NCBI GenBank assembly: GCA_021613535.1
Contig: CP075494.1
Location: 9,114,001 to 9,178,000 of the forward strand
Origin: Adineta vaga
Lineage: Eukaryota; Rotifera
Length of the DNA: 64,000 bases
Direction of reading: 5' to 3'
Positions within the stretch are counted from its first letter, which is position 1, and the number at the start of each line of letters is the position of its first letter. Of the stretch, positions 39,225 to 50,800 are shown piece after piece. The position numbers and the translations under genes were made by a program. The notes below the pieces were generated by a model. That model was not told the origin of the DNA. It searched no databases and saw only the letters and a program-made list of their open reading frames with translations.

Positions 39225-40947
39225 ATGGTTTTACTTAAAGAAGTTCGAGAAGGAATTTGGGGTAAGGCACACCGAATAGCAGCGAATAAACATTACTATT
39301 CATGAATAATAGGTCTTAGTTTTGGACCCAGCAACACATCTGAAGTTGCTATTGATAATCCAGTTCGTTTAACAATGGCTGCACTTGAAATCGATGATGG
39401 TAAAAGAAAATAACATTCTTCATCTAAATTTAACTGATTTTAATTTCAAAAATTGAAGATAGCGGAACTGCGAAAAATGGAATTACTCGAGTAACGATTA
39501 AATCAGGTACAGCTGATAAAGGACCACCAACAGATTTGATTCTATGCAATTTACAGTATCCATCGTGCCTTCAACAACCACTTGATATTGAATTCTATGA
39601 AGGACAAACATTAACATTTGGCGTAAAAGGACCACGTAAATATTTTCGAGATTAGAAAAATCACATAATGATAATTTACAATTCTTTTTTCACTAGATAA
39701 AGTACATCTCACTGGTTATATTCTTCAATCAGAACCACACGAAAGTAAGAAACTATTGTAAAAGAAAACATTTCTATATTCCTTTTCTATCAGTGTGTGA
39801 GGAAGGTCATATGCATGGTGGTGGAAAACATGGTATTTTTGAAACAGCCGACGATTCAGATAGTGAAGATGACGATGATGACGAAGAAGACGACGATGAT
39901 GAAAGTGATGACGATGATGAGGATGTTCTAAACAAGTTTAAATTATCTCGACGTCATAAATTACGTGATGATGAAGTAAATTGAAGAAACATACATTCGT
40001 CTATTTGATTCATGAAATGTTGCTTTAGGATCAAGATTTAGAAGATGATTATGAAGATGGCTATGTTGAAGGAGAGGATCAATTGAGTTCAGATACATCT
40101 GCATCATCTGATTCAGATGATGATGCACAACCAAAAGCATCTGCATCAGCTGAAAAGGGTAAAAAACGTGTACGATCAGAATCGAATGGTCATCCAAAAA
40201 AGCAAGTAAGACAATAATTTAATGAATAGATATCTTTTCAAATGAATACATTTTAAGGAACCAAAAGCAAAGAAGAATAAAAATGTAAAAGAAGAACCAA
40301 TGACACCAAATGATGCTGAATCCAAAAAAGCAAAAAAATTAGTGCGTAATCGAATTCATAAATAAGATATAACGAATATGATTGATTTGTTTAGCCAAAG
40401 AAAGCAGCATCGAATGATACGCCTACTGCTGCTACTAGTACAACTACTGATACGAAAAAGAAATCTAATTCATTAGAAATCAATGATCTTCGAGTTGGTA
40501 CTGGACCCGAAGCTAAACTTGGCAAAACAGTATGTTGTTCATAAGAATAACTTTTTCTTCTTACAATATGGATTGTTCTCTAGGTAGCTGTTTATTATAC
40601 CGGTCGACTTCAAAGTAATAATAAAACATTTGATTCATGTACTAGTGGTAAACCGTAAGTATCCTTCACCGATAACGAGAACAGAAATTTCATAGTTTCT
40701 TCCTCTTAGATTTCGATTTCGGCTTGGTGCTGGTGAAGTAATCCGTGGATGGGATCAAGGTGTTAAAGGTAGGAAATGAAAATTATTAAATAAAACTTTT
40801 TCTAATGAATAAAACATAGGAATGCATGTTGGTGGTAAACGACGATTAACAATTCCACCATCATTAGCGTATGGCAGTCAAAAATTACCGGATATTCCAG
40901 CTAATTCAACACTTGTATTTGATGTTGAAGTCAAAAATGTTTTTTAA
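39225..40947 (+). CDS. Nucleoplasmin-like FKBP peptidyl-prolyl isomerase (FKBP39/Fpr3-4 type)
   Basis: Nuclear histone-binding prolyl isomerase family. Eleven exons (39225-39261, 39313-39399, 39459-39635, 39697-39744, 39794-39975, 40029-40205, 40258-40341, 40395-40529, 40584-40654, 40710-40768, 40820-40947) close in frame to 394 residues. An N-terminal nucleoplasmin-like domain begins at [16 protein letters not shown]; long acidic tracts follow ([20 protein letters not shown]), then Lys-rich nuclear-localisation stretches (KPKKAASND region, [11 protein letters not shown]). The C-terminal FKBP domain carries [39 protein letters not shown] and [17 protein letters not shown], keeping the catalytic-pocket V/I, W and Y residues. 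Domain order is that of insect FKBP39 and yeast Fpr3/4. It lies 235 nt downstream of the Cdt1-like stop. Confidence 0.93.
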
Positions 40948-40984
40948 GAAAAACAAACCATTTGACAATGTTATAGTGAAAAAG

Positions 40985-40990
40985 AATAAA
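40985..40990 (+). terminator. Poly(A) signal AATAAA, FKBP gene
   Basis: AATAAA about 40 nt after the stop codon. Confidence 0.5.
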
Positions 40991-41568
40991 AAAGAATTTT
41001 TGTGTTTTTCTAATATGTTAAAGAAAATAGTATTTCTCGTTGCCATACAAAAATAATAAAAAAAAAAAGAAAGAAACAATGTTGTTAGAAAATTATGTCT
41101 ACTTTCCTTAGATTTTGAATGAATACTATAATTGTCTGGTCTTATCAGATAAATATCCAGTATAGAACACATGTGAAGAATTGCTCTGAATTCAGAAGCG
41201 AAGAATTTTTTCAATTAATTATCAACAAGATTGGCCCTAGAGAACAATAATAATAATAAAAATATTGCTTTCACACAAAGACAGAAATGGTTTTTTATAG
41301 AGTATTCTGTAGTTAGTCAACCGTAGCAGTCTATCATAATTTTCTTTTATTTCATGAGTATGGTTATGTTTATTTATCGATCAAAACAACAAACGTAGTT
41401 AATTTGTACGGATGATGAGGCAACAGAAGACGAACTTTTTATTTGAGAAGAAAATATTAATTTTACATAGTAAAAAGTAAGCAATTAAAGTCGACGATTC
41501 GACATTTTGGATGTCACTGTCAAGATTGATGTTCTCAATAGTAGAGAGAAAGAGAATATATGTATATA

Positions 41569-42194
41569 CAGCCCCTGTCAAAATTATAGACCCCCCCCCC
41601 CCTTTGTGAATGTTTTTTTTCCTATGAAAACAAATAGCTAGATTAAATGTAAATAGTGATTTCGATAGTTCTCAAAGTTCTCTATCGCTTGCAGCATATT
41701 GTAGATTTTCAACGTTAACTTCGTTGTGTATTATTTTTCAAAATACGGAAAGCCCCATTCTTGTCCCTTCAAAAGGGTTGTTAGATACTTTTTTTTTAAC
41801 ATAATAACCAGCGGATAGAGCTCAAAATTCTGAGCAAAATAAGTGGTTACGCGACTCTGGGTCGCTTTCCAGTGAAAAGTTATGACAATAGGAAAAGTCG
41901 AAAAAAGTCGAAAAATGACAAAATATCGTGAAAATCAGCTGAGAACACGATTTTTTCGACTTTTCCTATTGTCATAACTTTTCACTGGAGAGCGACTCAA
42001 AGTCGCGGAATCACTTATTTTGCTCAGAATTTTGAAAAAAATTACACAAAAAAGTTAACGTTGAAAATCTACAACATGCTGCAAGCGATAGAGAACTTCG
42101 AGAGCTATCGAAATCACTATTTACATTTGATCCCGCTATTCGTTTTTATAGAAAAAAACACTCACAAGGGGGCCTATAATTTTGACAGGAGCTG
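41569..42194. mobile_element. Non-autonomous TA-flanked DNA element (MITE-like)
   Basis: 626 bp. Left end CAGCCCCTGTCAAAATTATA, right end (reverse complement) CAGCTCCTGTCAAAATTATA, each flanked by TA, the target-site hallmark of Tc1/mariner-type elements. The arms remain complementary almost to the centre (for example ATTTCGATAG..., AGTTCTCTATCGCTTGCAGC, CAGTGAAAAGTTATGACAAT), apart from about 85 bp extra in the left arm (around 41750-41830). A run of twelve or so C residues follows the left end. No coding capacity. Confidence 0.8.
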
Positions 42195-42208
42195 TATATA
42201 TATGCATG

Positions 42209-42370
42209 TGTCTTTAATAACAAAAACTATTGGTTATCATTATATGCAATAGAATAAACTGGTAGCACCACACCATTATCGGCTAGACTAGAATAGTTAA
42301 ATATGGATGTTTCCAGTCTATTCCATTGAATGTAATGGTAACCAATAGTTTTCGTTATTAAAGACACTTG
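42209..42370. repeat. Second, smaller palindromic element
   Basis: Left arm GTGTCTTTAATAACAAAAAC... (to about 42263) is the imperfect reverse complement of 42316-42370, with a spacer of about 50 bp. A (TATC)n run follows at 42374-42391. Confidence 0.75.
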
Positions 42371-42692
42371 CTTATCTATCTATCTATCTATATATATTCC
42401 CGTTCTTTCTACTATTGACAACATCAATCTTGACAGTGACATCCAAAATGTCGAATCATCGACTTTAATTGCTTACTTTTTACTATCTAAAATTAATATT
42501 TTCTTCTCAAATAACAAGTTCGGCTTCTGTTATGTCAGTATCTGACAAATTGCCAATTATGCCCATTACCAAAACGAACTAAAGTACTTAATCTATAAAT
42601 AAATTATTTGTATCTTTTTATTCAATAGTATCTTCTTCAAACAATTGTAATCAATCATATCTACGTAGTAAATAACAAGAATCATCTAACTA

Positions 42693-45490
42693 ATGGCGAC
42701 TAGTATATCTGATATTTCAGAGAATACTAATACACAAAACAGCATCGATCTACAAAGAATACAAAATATTCTTCTTATCTGGTTGGATAAGAGTATGAAT
42801 ATCAATAAAGAAGATTGTCAGAATGTCTTAACGCAGCTGCGAGATGTTGTTTTTAATGTAGAAACATTTATCGACGATGACAAATGTGTTAAATTTATTC
42901 AAACTATTACTAATCATAGAACTTGTATAATCGTATCAGATTCATCAGGACAACGTATCGTACCTATTGTGCACAATATGTTCCAAGTGGAGTGTATATT
43001 CATCTTTTGCGACTACCAAGTATATTCGGAAGAGTGGACCAGAAAATGGCCCAAGATCAAAGGTATATCTCGAAAAATCACAACTATTTGTAAAACTTTG
43101 AAACAAATAGTGCAAGAATGTGAGCAGAGTGCCATACCGATTAGCTTTATCGCACCAAATACGAACCCGAGTCAAATAAATTCATCTTTTATGTATATTC
43201 AAATATTGAAAGAAATTTTATTAACAATCCAATTTAAAGGAGAACACATGGCAGAATTCATCGATTATTGTAAACGTGTATTTGCTGGCAATAAAGAAGT
43301 ATTAAAAAATGTGGAAGATTTAAAACGCAATTATCAGAAGAAAATGCCAATAACCTGGTATAAAAATGATAGTTTTCTTTATTCGATGCTTAATCGTGCT
43401 CTAGGATTAATGGATGGAGATATGATTATACGAATGGGATTTTTTATTGCTGATCTACATCAATATATTGAAAAACGACATAGAGAAGAACCGTCTCCCA
43501 AGTTTTCTTCTCAAACGTACACAATTTTTCGTGGTCAAGGTTTATCGAAAGCTAATTTTGAACAATTAGTAAAAGCAAAACGTGGATTGATTTCATTCAA
43601 TAATTTTCTATTCATGACCAGAATTTATCAAATATCATTTCGTTCTGCTGAAATAGCAGCAAAAAGTCCAGATTTTGTTGGAGTTATTTTTGTCATTCGA
43701 ATTGATTCCACTCAGTCCATTACACCATTTACTTCTGTCTCTGATCCAAACAGCTCTCAAAGTCAGAATGAGTTCATTTTTTCTATGCAAGCTATGTTTC
43801 GTATCGAGAATATTGAATCAATGGATAAAAACAATCGACTCTACAAAATTATCTTATTACTTATTCCTAAGAATGATGAACATTTATGTTTACTTACTCA
43901 GTGTATTCAACAAGTGAGCTCTTCAGAAGCAGAAAACTGGAATCGATTGTGTATAGTATTGAAAAATATGGGCCAATATAAGAAAGCCAAAGAAATTTAT
44001 GAAATCCTTCTTGATCAAACAATTCATGAGAGTGAGAAAGCGCACATTTATTATCACCTGGGTTTGATCAACTACAGGGAAGGAAATTATTCAGAGGCAA
44101 TGGAATTGTACAGAAAATCTCTTGACATTCATGAAAAAACGTTTCCTCTTAATCATCGTAATTTGGCTCTCTGTTACAACAATATGGGTCTAGTACACTA
44201 CGACAAAGGTGAGTATCAAAAAGCACTTTCTTACTATGAAAAAGCTCTTACTACTCAACAAGAATCACTTGCTCTCGATCATCCCGATTTAGCAATATCC
44301 TACAATAACATCGGCACTGTGTATTCCAGTATAAATGATTATAAACAAGCATTATCATATTACAACAAAGCTCTCGCCATTTCCCTCAAACCACTACCTT
44401 TTAATCTCCTAGTTTAATCATATCTTACAATAATATTGGCACCGTATACTCCAACATGAATGATGATTCACAGGCATTGTCACATTACCAAAAAGCTCTC
44501 CAGATTCAACAGCAATCATTACCTTTCGATCTTTTTGGAATGACTTCGCCTTTTATCAACATCGGTAACGTGTATAACAGTAAGCGTGATTATCCAAAAG
44601 CACTTTCTTATTACGAGCGAGATCTTGAAGTTAGTCAACGGACACTTCATTCTAATCATCCAAATTTGGCTGTAGCTTACAACAATATCGGTACTGCGTA
44701 TTTCAGCACTGACAACTATTCAAAAGCACTTTCATACTATGAAAAAGCTCTTGAAATTCAAGAACAATTATTGCCTCCAGATCATTCGGATTTATTTATG
44801 TCATACACTAATATTGGTACTGCCCATCGTAACTTAAATAATTATCCGGCGGCACTTTCATTTCTCAATAAAGCACATGCTATAATGGAAAAAACATTTC
44901 CTTCCGATGATCCTAGTTGGGTCACATCATACAACAGCATTGGCGAGGTTCAGTACAAAATGAAAGATTATCCCGAAGCACTTTCATCCCACAAAAAAGC
45001 TCATAGTGTTCTGGAAAAAGTATACCCTTCTGATTATCCAGAATTAGTTGCATCATACAATAATATCGGTCGAACATACCTTATGCTGATGGACTATCCT
45101 AACGCTTTATCCTCCTATGAAAACGCTCTTGCAATTCGAAAAAACCTGCATCCGGAAAATCTTTCTGATTTGGTCCTTTCCTATAACAATCTGGGCGTGG
45201 TGTATTTTAGCATGTCCGATTATAAAAACGCACTGCTTTATTATGAAAAAGTCCTTGAAATCAGGAAAAAATTATATCATCCCAAGGACCATAGACTGGC
45301 CTGTTCTTACAATAATATCGGTAACGTATATGAAGGCATGGCAAATAACTTGAATGCTGTTTCATTTTATAAACAAGCGGTTAAAATTGGACAACAGTCA
45401 CACCTGGTATATCATTCTGATTTACAGCGATATAAAGAAAATCTTGAACGCGTGAAAAAATATTGCACTGAAGAGATATGGAACAGTTAA
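42693..45490 (+). pseudogene. ADP-ribosyltransferase (ART) + TPR protein, intronless, with one frameshift
   Basis: An open frame of 574 residues (to 44417) is followed, one base out of phase, by 344 more (44456-45490); read across the break it would be about 932 residues. The break lies in 44404-44414, in the middle of an otherwise regular repeat. The N-terminal part (to about residue 250) is of a type seen with ART domains in bdelloid proteins but is not identified further. The ART domain keeps the NAD-binding FRGQ arginine (about residue 280); the usual STS serine motif is replaced (ISFNNFLFMTR), and the ExE site reads QNE before FIFSM. About twelve kinesin-light-chain-type TPRs follow (pattern SYNNIGTVY...ALSYYEKAL). 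Such ART-TPR genes are abundant in bdelloid rotifers; substrates are unknown. Whether the break is real or a read error is open, so 'pseudogene' is provisional. Confidence 0.85.
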
Positions 45491-45879
45491 ATGATCACTA
45501 TATTTATGTACGTGAGCGGCCAATAGTTCTATCTTACTTGTACGTAATAGAAACAAAGAAGTATATTATCTTGGATGATAAAAAATACAATAATCACTCA
45601 ATGAATGTTCTCTTCATATATTTTATGGTCAGTTTTTTTTGTATGTAACTAAATATACGATGATACGGAAAACTTTCAGGACAAAGATAAATTAATAAAT
45701 ATAAGATTTTTCTGTTTAATACTTGTGATCATAATTCAACCGATTAAAGACAAGGAAATCAATAGAAATCTCTAATCTTTACAAAGCATTAAAACACTTG
45801 AAAAGTCACATTCAGACGACCTAACATTTACTTTAATACACAATACAGATACAATATGTTTTCTAATGACATGATCATT
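45491..45879. other. Convergent 3' flanks
   Basis: AT-rich 3' sequence between the ART-TPR gene and the minus-strand micropeptide gene; nothing else seen. Confidence 0.5.
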
Positions 45880-46299
45880 TTAATAAACAATTTCAGTTGA
45901 TCTTTCTGAAAAGAAAATATGAACCATTAGAAAGAAGATATTTGATTATGCTTACCATGTCGAGATTTATGAAATACAATGTATTTAAGGTACATGAGAA
46001 TTGTCACCACTGCAACAATAGCAATACAACTCAAACCAGTAATTAATAGAATCCAAGCTTCAGCAAAACCTAATCAGTATAAAACATAGAGTAAAGATAT
46101 TTTCATATACATTTCATAAAATATTAATCCTTGCCTTTTGACAAAGATTTTAGATTCAATTTCTCATAGATACGTTTACTGACATGATATAACTTCCAGT
46201 ATTGACAAGATATTTTACTATCTATTATTATTCTACAACATATACCGAATATTATCCATTTCATTTTTACATACCTAGAAGTTTGTCGGATGGTTTCAT
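45880..46299 (-). CDS. 54-residue single-pass membrane micropeptide, three exons
   Basis: Not recognised as a named family. Minus-strand exons 46299-46275, 46069-45956 and 45905-45880 use donors CTAG|gtatgt and CATG|gtaagc and acceptors attag and cttttcag, all phase 1, and close at a TAA. The product starts MKPSDKLLGFAEAWILLITG, continues with a strongly hydrophobic span (LSCIAIVAVVTILMYLKYIV) and ends with a basic tail (FHKSRHERSTEIVY). There is no cleavable signal peptide, so it is probably a small type III or tail-type membrane protein. Good splice consensus and exact phase on two introns in such a short frame argue against chance. Upstream exons cannot be excluded. Confidence 0.6.
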
Positions 46300-47019
46300 A
46301 TTAATCGTTTTTTTTTAATATTAAATGAATGATACACTGATCTATATAAACACGAGATTGAATAGAACACGATCTTTCGAAATCTTTTTTTCTTCTATTC
46401 ACTAGTCTCACGCTCTTTAATAGTTCCAAATCGCATGCACGTCGTCGTTTCCTTACTAGTAATTGTTAGTACTGCTCCAAAAAGCTTTTTCTTCTCATAA
46501 AAAATCTCTATTGGTAAGTATAAGAGAACGTTAAAAAAGATGATCGGATATTCTTATTTTCTCATAAAACTATGTTCCCTATTTGCTTCGATGTCTTTTC
46601 CCATTATCTAAGTATATATTTGCATAGAAAACAAAAATCATTGAACAATATTGTGATGAACAAAAAAACTAAACAAACTGTTTTTTACTCCGTTAGAGCT
46701 TAATGACAAGTGATATGAAATCTATTTTCATCCTAGACTTATCATTATAGCGGAAAGAAATGATCTTCTCTGAATTCAATGAAAAATTCAATATGATTGC
46801 AACTTCTCATGCAGGAAATATCTAGACTGTAGTAATTAGAAAGATATGAGCATATATACTCTCTTTCTAATGTTCGCTTTAGGCTGACCTCTATTCAAAT
46901 GAATATTTTGTTTTTATTGGTTAACTATCAATGAAAGAGTCAGTTTGCAAGGCGAGGAGAGAGCAAAGTAAAACTGTCATCACAGTTCGATTATTTTGTA
47001 TTTCTATCGCTTTTTTTTC
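46300..47019. promoter_or_regulatory. Divergent intergenic region, micropeptide / zinc finger gene
   Basis: AT-rich, 720 nt, between divergent starts; no motif recognised. Confidence 0.35.
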
Positions 47020-47830
47020 ATGCCTATTCACGAACACATTCGAACTATATTCGTGAAAAAATCATGTTTAACTCAATCATCTTCATTAACTCATCAAATC
47101 GACAATAAGCATCAACCATATCCATGTTCCTATTGCTCAAAATTATTTGCTTCACCAAGTCATCTTTCTCGACATATGCTTATTCATACAGGTGAAAAAC
47201 CTTGTCTATGCTCTGAATGTGGTCAACAATTTAGTCAAATTTCATCTCTTGAACGTCATCAACGTACGAAACATGAAAAACTTAAAATAAACAATTCTTC
47301 AACTAATCATTTATATCAATGTACACTTTGTCATGAATATTTTTCTTTAAAACATAATTTAAAAATGCATCAAAGAAAACTACATCAAATACAAACGAAT
47401 TTCTTCTGTAATATTTGTTCAGCTTATTTTACATGTAAATCATCCTTACAAAAACATCGTAATTTTCGTCATCGATCGACAATTAAAAATCAACAATCGA
47501 CAAGTCCAGAAACTATGTCAGATAATTGGTTATCAATACACAATGATCAAGTAAGTTGCATAATATACCGAATAAGTTTAAATACATATGTATATATAAA
47601 ATTCATTTTTCCTTCAGCTCAATTCAACTGCTGATATATTCGATTCATCAACTATCTCTTCAATCACTGATCAATCGTCAATTTTTCCTACTGAAATATC
47701 TTCAATCAATAGTAATGATTTATTTAATGGCACTAATAGCAATACACAACAAATCGATTTTACCAATCAACATTCCTACCAACAACAGCATGTTCATTAT
47801 CAGATCCTCAAATGCAATGAATTAAATTGA
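47020..47830 (+). CDS. Four-finger C2H2 zinc finger protein
   Basis: Probable DNA-binding transcription factor. Exons 47020-47550 and 47618-47830 close in frame to 247 residues. Four C2H2 fingers: YPCSYCSKLFASPSHLSRHM with a TGEK linker (IHTGEKP), then CLCSECGQQF...RHQRTKH, YQCTLCHEYF...MHQRKLH and FFCNICSAYF...KHRNFRH. Only the first linker is canonical. The C-terminal exon is rich in S, T, N and Q (TISSITDQSS, SYQQQHVHYQ) and may act as a regulatory tail. The start MPIHEHIRTIF is the first ATG of the frame; an upstream first exon is possible because the frame is open a little further upstream. The family is too general to name an orthologue. Confidence 0.8.
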
Positions 47831-50800
47831 AAAGACAGCTATTATTATTTGTTTTTTTTTAATGCAAATCAAAAAGTTATTAGCAATTATTTTATTTTCT
47901 AAAGTTCTTTTTTCCAAATAATTATTGGGATCATATCATTAATATTGTCTTTAAAAACAAAACTCACATTGACTTCTTATTTATCAACGAATTTTCATTC
48001 GAGCAATATGATAGAAGAAAGAGAATCCTTATCGATTAACTATACTGAAGACTTTTCAACAGAGAAATCCGGATATGATACACCTTCTCAACTCTACATC
48101 TGTCCTAGTTTTCTTTCTAACAGGATTATTTTCGTCATTCACTGCTGTTCGATTGTTTTCTCATTACCAGTTATTCTTTTGTTTTTGTTTATACAGATTT
48201 ATATAATTATACATCACAAAATTGTAGTTCTATGTCCAACAAACATTAAACTATAGATTCATTCTTATATGATGTAAATATTAATCGAAGTTTCACACGT
48301 ACTAACAAAATATCAAACTTAAAATATGATATTATCAATATATGTTTACATATTTCTATCATCGCAAAAAATGGGTGTAACCATCTAATGACATAAAATC
48401 ATAGAAATATATTCTCTCGAGATTGACATGTGTCTGACCTAAATAATTGTTTTGTCAATTTTCGAATAGTACTTATATCAATAATACTGGTTTAGCACAA
48501 TCGTTAATGCATTTATTTCATCAAGTAAATTTAGATGTCTGACCGATAATATTTTCTTAGGTGGAATATTGATCAATAGTGTTAATTTGTCATAGAAATA
48601 CTTCAGTACTCAATAAAATTGTTGTCAAGAAAAACTGAACATTTTTGTATTATAAATTAATCGTGTAAGTTTGTTCTTCCTGTTGACAAACTATTTGTCT
48701 TTTTCGAAAGTAAAAATGGGATCAATTCGTATTTATCTTCATCAAAAAAGACTCGACAACCTTTGAAGAAAAGAATGATCTTCTATTTTTTCTCATTGCT
48801 ACGTTTTATATAATATTTATGAACTTGACCGAATTAATAAATATAAATATTTTCATAGGAAAAATCAAGCAAAGAAAAACTAATTTTTTCTTATTAAGAT
48901 ATATCACTTGGGTTTTTCTATTGCCGAGGGCTTCGAAAAAGAAAATAACAATCTAATTTCTCGTATGACATGCTTTTGCAGATGTTAGAATTTCTATCGA
49001 ACATCAGTATTCTATATTGCTATCATGCAATATTAGTAAATATTTATCACATTTGTCAAAGTAATTATTCAAATAGCACATATAATTTATCTCCAATACG
49101 TTTGCCAGATACCATTAACTTCAACGAATCTAAACTACCTCAATCAATCATTAAATGACGTCGACTAGAAAGAAAGAAAGAAAGAAAGAAGGAAAGAAAT
49201 GATCTAAAAAAAAGAGAAATCTTTTGGAAAAAAACGACGAAGTTTATTAAAGGAATAGTGCGAAGAACAACTTATTTATTTTGTCTAATATAATTAGGAT
49301 AATAAAGCGAAAAAAAAACGAGTTTGGAATGATGAGAGAGAAGAAAAGGGAGTAATCGAGCAGATGTTGATTAAATTAGAGTAAATAGAATATAATAAAC
49401 ACTTTCCAGGTCTATCGACAATTGAGTTGACAAGTTTAGTTGTCCGTGTGAGTACGAGCATATTCATGAAAGAGATATTAAAATATTCCTATTATCAATA
49501 GATTATCTGTAAGGAAAGAATAGTTTATATTTAACATTTAATTCTTCATTGATTTTTAATTTACTTGAAAGAAAAGAAAAGAAATAAAGTAAAGAAAGGA
49601 ATATACATTAATTATTTATAAATGGCAATGACTTTCTCTTCTATGTTCACTATTCTCATTAGAATATGTGTGGACGTATAAAAACAAAGATAAGCTATGA
49701 GTAAAATTTATTTTTCTTCTTTTTGTTATTATTATTATTATTATTATTATTCTAACATTCGCCATTTCATCATTGCTATTATTCTCAAGAAAAAGGGCGA
49801 CGATGAAGCAGAAGAAAGAACTACACAGTCAGAGACCTGTCTGATTATTTGTCACATCTCTCTGTCTTTCTTGCTCTTAATGGTCCACGCTCTGTTGCAT
49901 TGGCCATATCTCGAGTGTATTCGACATCTTCTTCTTCTACGCTTTTAGAATAATATTTGCAGCTAATACAACATTTATTATCAGAAGAATCTATATAAAC
50001 TATCCGAGATTAATTGAATGCGAATGTTAAGATTAACTAAACATCGTATGAGTTTTAAAACCGGAAAAAGCAGCATAAGAAAATCTCTGTGTATCGAACA
50101 ATGTTTTTTTTTCGTTAACGTCGTCATTAACGATTCGTTTATCTTTAATAGTCTATGATCGACATGTTTATTTCGAATATATATCAATAACAAAAGCATA
50201 GTGGAAAGACTAGTATCATTAGAATAGACTTGATATAATCTACCAGCGTTAAATATATAGTACTTAATCTTCTTTTATTAGAATTTTTGTCTATGTTTTC
50301 ATTATTCTTTATAAAGAAACGATCATATGCAATATGAAGGAAAAAAAGAAAGAGAGAGAGAGAAAAGAGATATTCTAGAAAAAATTATTCTGTCCTCTTT
50401 CAATTTCTTTTTGAAAATCTGCGATATATGAAAAAATGAAAGTAAATGGAAAAGTCATGCATAGAGAAAAGACATTTGCTTTAGAATGTGATTGAAAATA
50501 GACACTACTGGTAAGTGTTGAACGGATGTCTGTTTGCGTGTTAATTACTTATATTCAAACCTCATTCTCTTCTCTGTATTAATTATTAAGAAGATATCCG
50601 TTATTAAAGATTCACTAGTTTCCAATGCTATAAACACTAAAGCTTATTCGTGGTTGATTTGCATGCAATACCTTTTTTTCTTCATCCACGTGTAAAATTC
50701 TTTTCTTTTTCTCGTTTTCTCTTTATTTTAATGTTGAAAGAGGTTAATATCTCACTATCTCTCTCCCTTCTCTCCTTCCATAGACATTCATTCTGGAAAA

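Larger units (their letters stand above)
41410..42535. mobile_element. Composite fold-back structure (nested inverted repeats)
   Basis: An outer inverted repeat (about 41410-41560 against 42400-42535; shared block GTCACTGTCAAGATTGATGT on the left) encloses two further palindromes: the TA-flanked element at 41569-42194 and a smaller one at about 42209-42370. No transposase frame is present, so any mobility would depend on a partner. It lies between the FKBP gene and the ART-TPR gene. Arm ends are by-eye estimates. Confidence 0.75.

Noticed and set aside
41585-41602. Run of a dozen or so C residues
   Set aside because: Part of the left end of the fold-back element; the right arm has a shorter G run. 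Length may be unreliable.
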